From: Rudanella sp.
GTDB lineage: Bacteria; Bacteroidota; Bacteroidia; Cytophagales; Spirosomataceae
Reading direction: 5' to 3'
Length of the DNA: 14,345 nucleotides
NCBI GenBank assembly: GCA_026785985.1
Contig: JAJAYX010000139.1
Location: 1 to 14,345 of the forward strand
Below the pieces are notes generated by a model that saw nothing but the letters and a program-made list of their open reading frames with translations, was not told where the DNA came from and searched no databases. The stretch's first letter is position 1; each line of letters starts with the position of its first letter. Shown one piece after another: positions 13,381 through 14,345 of the stretch. The translations under genes were made by a program, and so were the position numbers.

Positions 13381-14175
13381 ATGAAGAAATTTGGCCTGAT
13401 CGGTTATCCGCTAACACACTCGTTTTCAAAGAAATACTTCGCCGAAAAGTTTGCACTGGACGGCATCAGCGATTGTCAGTACGATCTGTACGAAATGGCT
13501 GATGTAAGCGAAAACCTGCCCGCGCTTTTAGAAATGCCGGGTCTGCGGGGCCTCAACGTGACCATTCCGCACAAGCAGGCTGTGTTGCCGTTCCTGTCCC
13601 GACTTGACTCATCCGCCGAAAAAGTGGGAGCCGTGAACGTGATTCGCGTTGAAGCTGACAGAAGCCTGACGGGTTTCAACTCCGATTATTACGGCTTCCG
13701 GCAATCGTTGGAGGAGTGGTTTTTGAAGGAGGAGGGCGGAAAGCAGGAAAGGGGTTCGCATCCTCGGTCTGTGTCCTCACAAACCGCATTGAAAGCATTG
13801 ATTTTGGGCACCGGGGGGGCTTCAAAAGCGGTGGTGGCTGCCCTGAACGATCTGGGGATTTCGCACAAAATGGTGTCGCGAACCAAAACCGCCGATACGC
13901 TTACCTACGATGAATTGCCGGGTCAATTAGCTGATTATAAACTGATTGTTAATTGTTCCCCCGTCGGTACTTATCCACGTGTAGACGAAGCACCCGCGCT
14001 GCCCTACGAGGAATTAACGGCTCATCATTGGCTGTATGATCTGGTGTATAACCCTGCCGAAACGCTGTTCATGCGCCGGGGTCTGAAACGTGGCGCACAC
14101 GTTCTGAATGGCCACCAAATGCTGGTGCTTCAGGCCGAAAAAGCCTGGGAAATCTGGCAGGAAAATTATCGGTAA
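13381..14175 (+). CDS. aroE: Shikimate dehydrogenase
   Basis: A 264-residue cytosolic enzyme that reduces 3-dehydroshikimate to shikimate with NADPH in aromatic amino-acid synthesis. Shikimate-binding residues are visible: Ser14 and Ser16 (THSFSK), the catalytic Lys65 in NVTIPHK, Asn in GAVNVI, and Asp102 in FNSDYYGF. The cofactor loop is LGTGGASKA. The last conserved motif is NGHQMLVLQAEKAWEIW, with the catalytic-site glutamine. Between the two domains there is a polar linker of about 20 residues (KEEGGKQERGSHPRSVSSQ, about 118-137) longer than in typical homologues and encoded by purine-rich DNA. The ATG follows the dedA stop with no gap. Its last 10 nt overlap the ribD tail on the other strand. 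Confidence 0.95.
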   Translation: MKKFGLIGYPLTHSFSKKYFAEKFALDGISDCQYDLYEMADVSENLPALLEMPGLRGLNVTIPHKQAVLPFLSRLDSSAEKVGAVNVIRVEADRSLTGFNSDYYGFRQSLEEWFLKEEGGKQERGSHPRSVSSQTALKALILGTGGASKAVVAALNDLGISHKMVSRTKTADTLTYDELPGQLADYKLIVNCSPVGTYPRVDEAPALPYEELTAHHWLYDLVYNPAETLFMRRGLKRGAHVLNGHQMLVLQAEKAWEIWQENYR

Positions 14176-14345
14176 ACGCTCAATTCATCCTCCCCAATCA
14201 TTTCCCGGCTCACCAACTGACCCCGCACGTTTGGAGCTTTCACGCCTTCGTGAAGCATTTTTGGGCTTCTAAACACGCGCATTTCATCCCACAAACCCGC
14301 ATCTATCAATGAGTTAAGTAGTACGGCTCCCCCTTCCACCAACAC
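14166..14345 (-). CDS. ribD: RibD, C-terminal end only (riboflavin biosynthesis reductase domain)
   Basis: A partial minus-strand frame enters from the right edge and ends with TAA at 14166-14168; 59 residues are visible. It begins VLVEGGAVLLNSLIDAGLWDE, the EGG motif and helix of the RibD C-terminal reductase domain, which reduces the ribosylamino-pyrimidine intermediate of riboflavin synthesis with NADPH. It continues MRVFRSPKMLHEGVKAP and ends GEDELSVYR. The deaminase domain should lie outside the window. A stand-alone reductase cannot be ruled out from this fragment. It overlaps the 3' end of aroE by 10 nt in convergent orientation. Confidence 0.88.
   Translation of the reverse strand: MLVEGGAVLLNSLIDAGLWDEMRVFRSPKMLHEGVKAPNVRGQLVSREMIGEDELSVYR

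Overview
The window looks like a chromosomal segment from an aerobic member of the Bacteroidota, most likely the order Cytophagales and near Spirosoma. This rests on the protein families (PorT-like outer-membrane barrel, YqgE, Uup-type ABC-F, a ComA-family protein, DUF2256 with TIGR03643), the near absence of Shine-Dalgarno sites, and several TAnnTTTG promoter boxes of the Bacteroidota sigma factor. Placement at genus level is inference. No rRNA, tRNA, CRISPR array, insertion sequence or phage gene is visible; this is mainly core-genome sequence.

Left block (about 100-5473, all + strand, tightly packed): yqgE, an outer-membrane beta-barrel protein, nuoA, an unrecognised signal-peptide protein, nuoB, nuoC, a secreted YdjC/ChbG-type deacetylase, folA (dihydrofolate reductase) and a gamma-class carbonic anhydrase. 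Many junctions overlap (TAATG or ATGA), so this is probably one or two operons. The Complex I cluster stops after nuoC: nuoD and later subunits are not here.

Middle block: a 604-residue patatin-like lipase with a membrane hairpin (5552-7366, +) converges on a minus-strand series read in the order lrp (10634-10158), uup ABC-F ATPase (10043-8124), dedA (8037-7378). The spacers between these genes carry inverted repeats whose arms are built from 7- or 8-bp purine-rich units.

Right block: a TIGR03643 gene (-) and a 47-residue DUF2256 zinc-ribbon-like gene (+, 11211-11354) are divergent. A PaaI-type thioesterase (-) is divergent from a comA-dedA-aroE operon (+, 11964-14175). The 3' end of ribD (-) enters from the right edge and overlaps the aroE tail by 10 bp.

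The most notable points are the locally built inverted-repeat elements between genes, three promoter boxes only 3-4 nt before the start codon that predict leaderless mRNAs, an unknown exported protein inside the nuo cluster, the TIGR03643/DUF2256 pair, and a phosphosulfolactate synthase homologue where coenzyme M is not expected.
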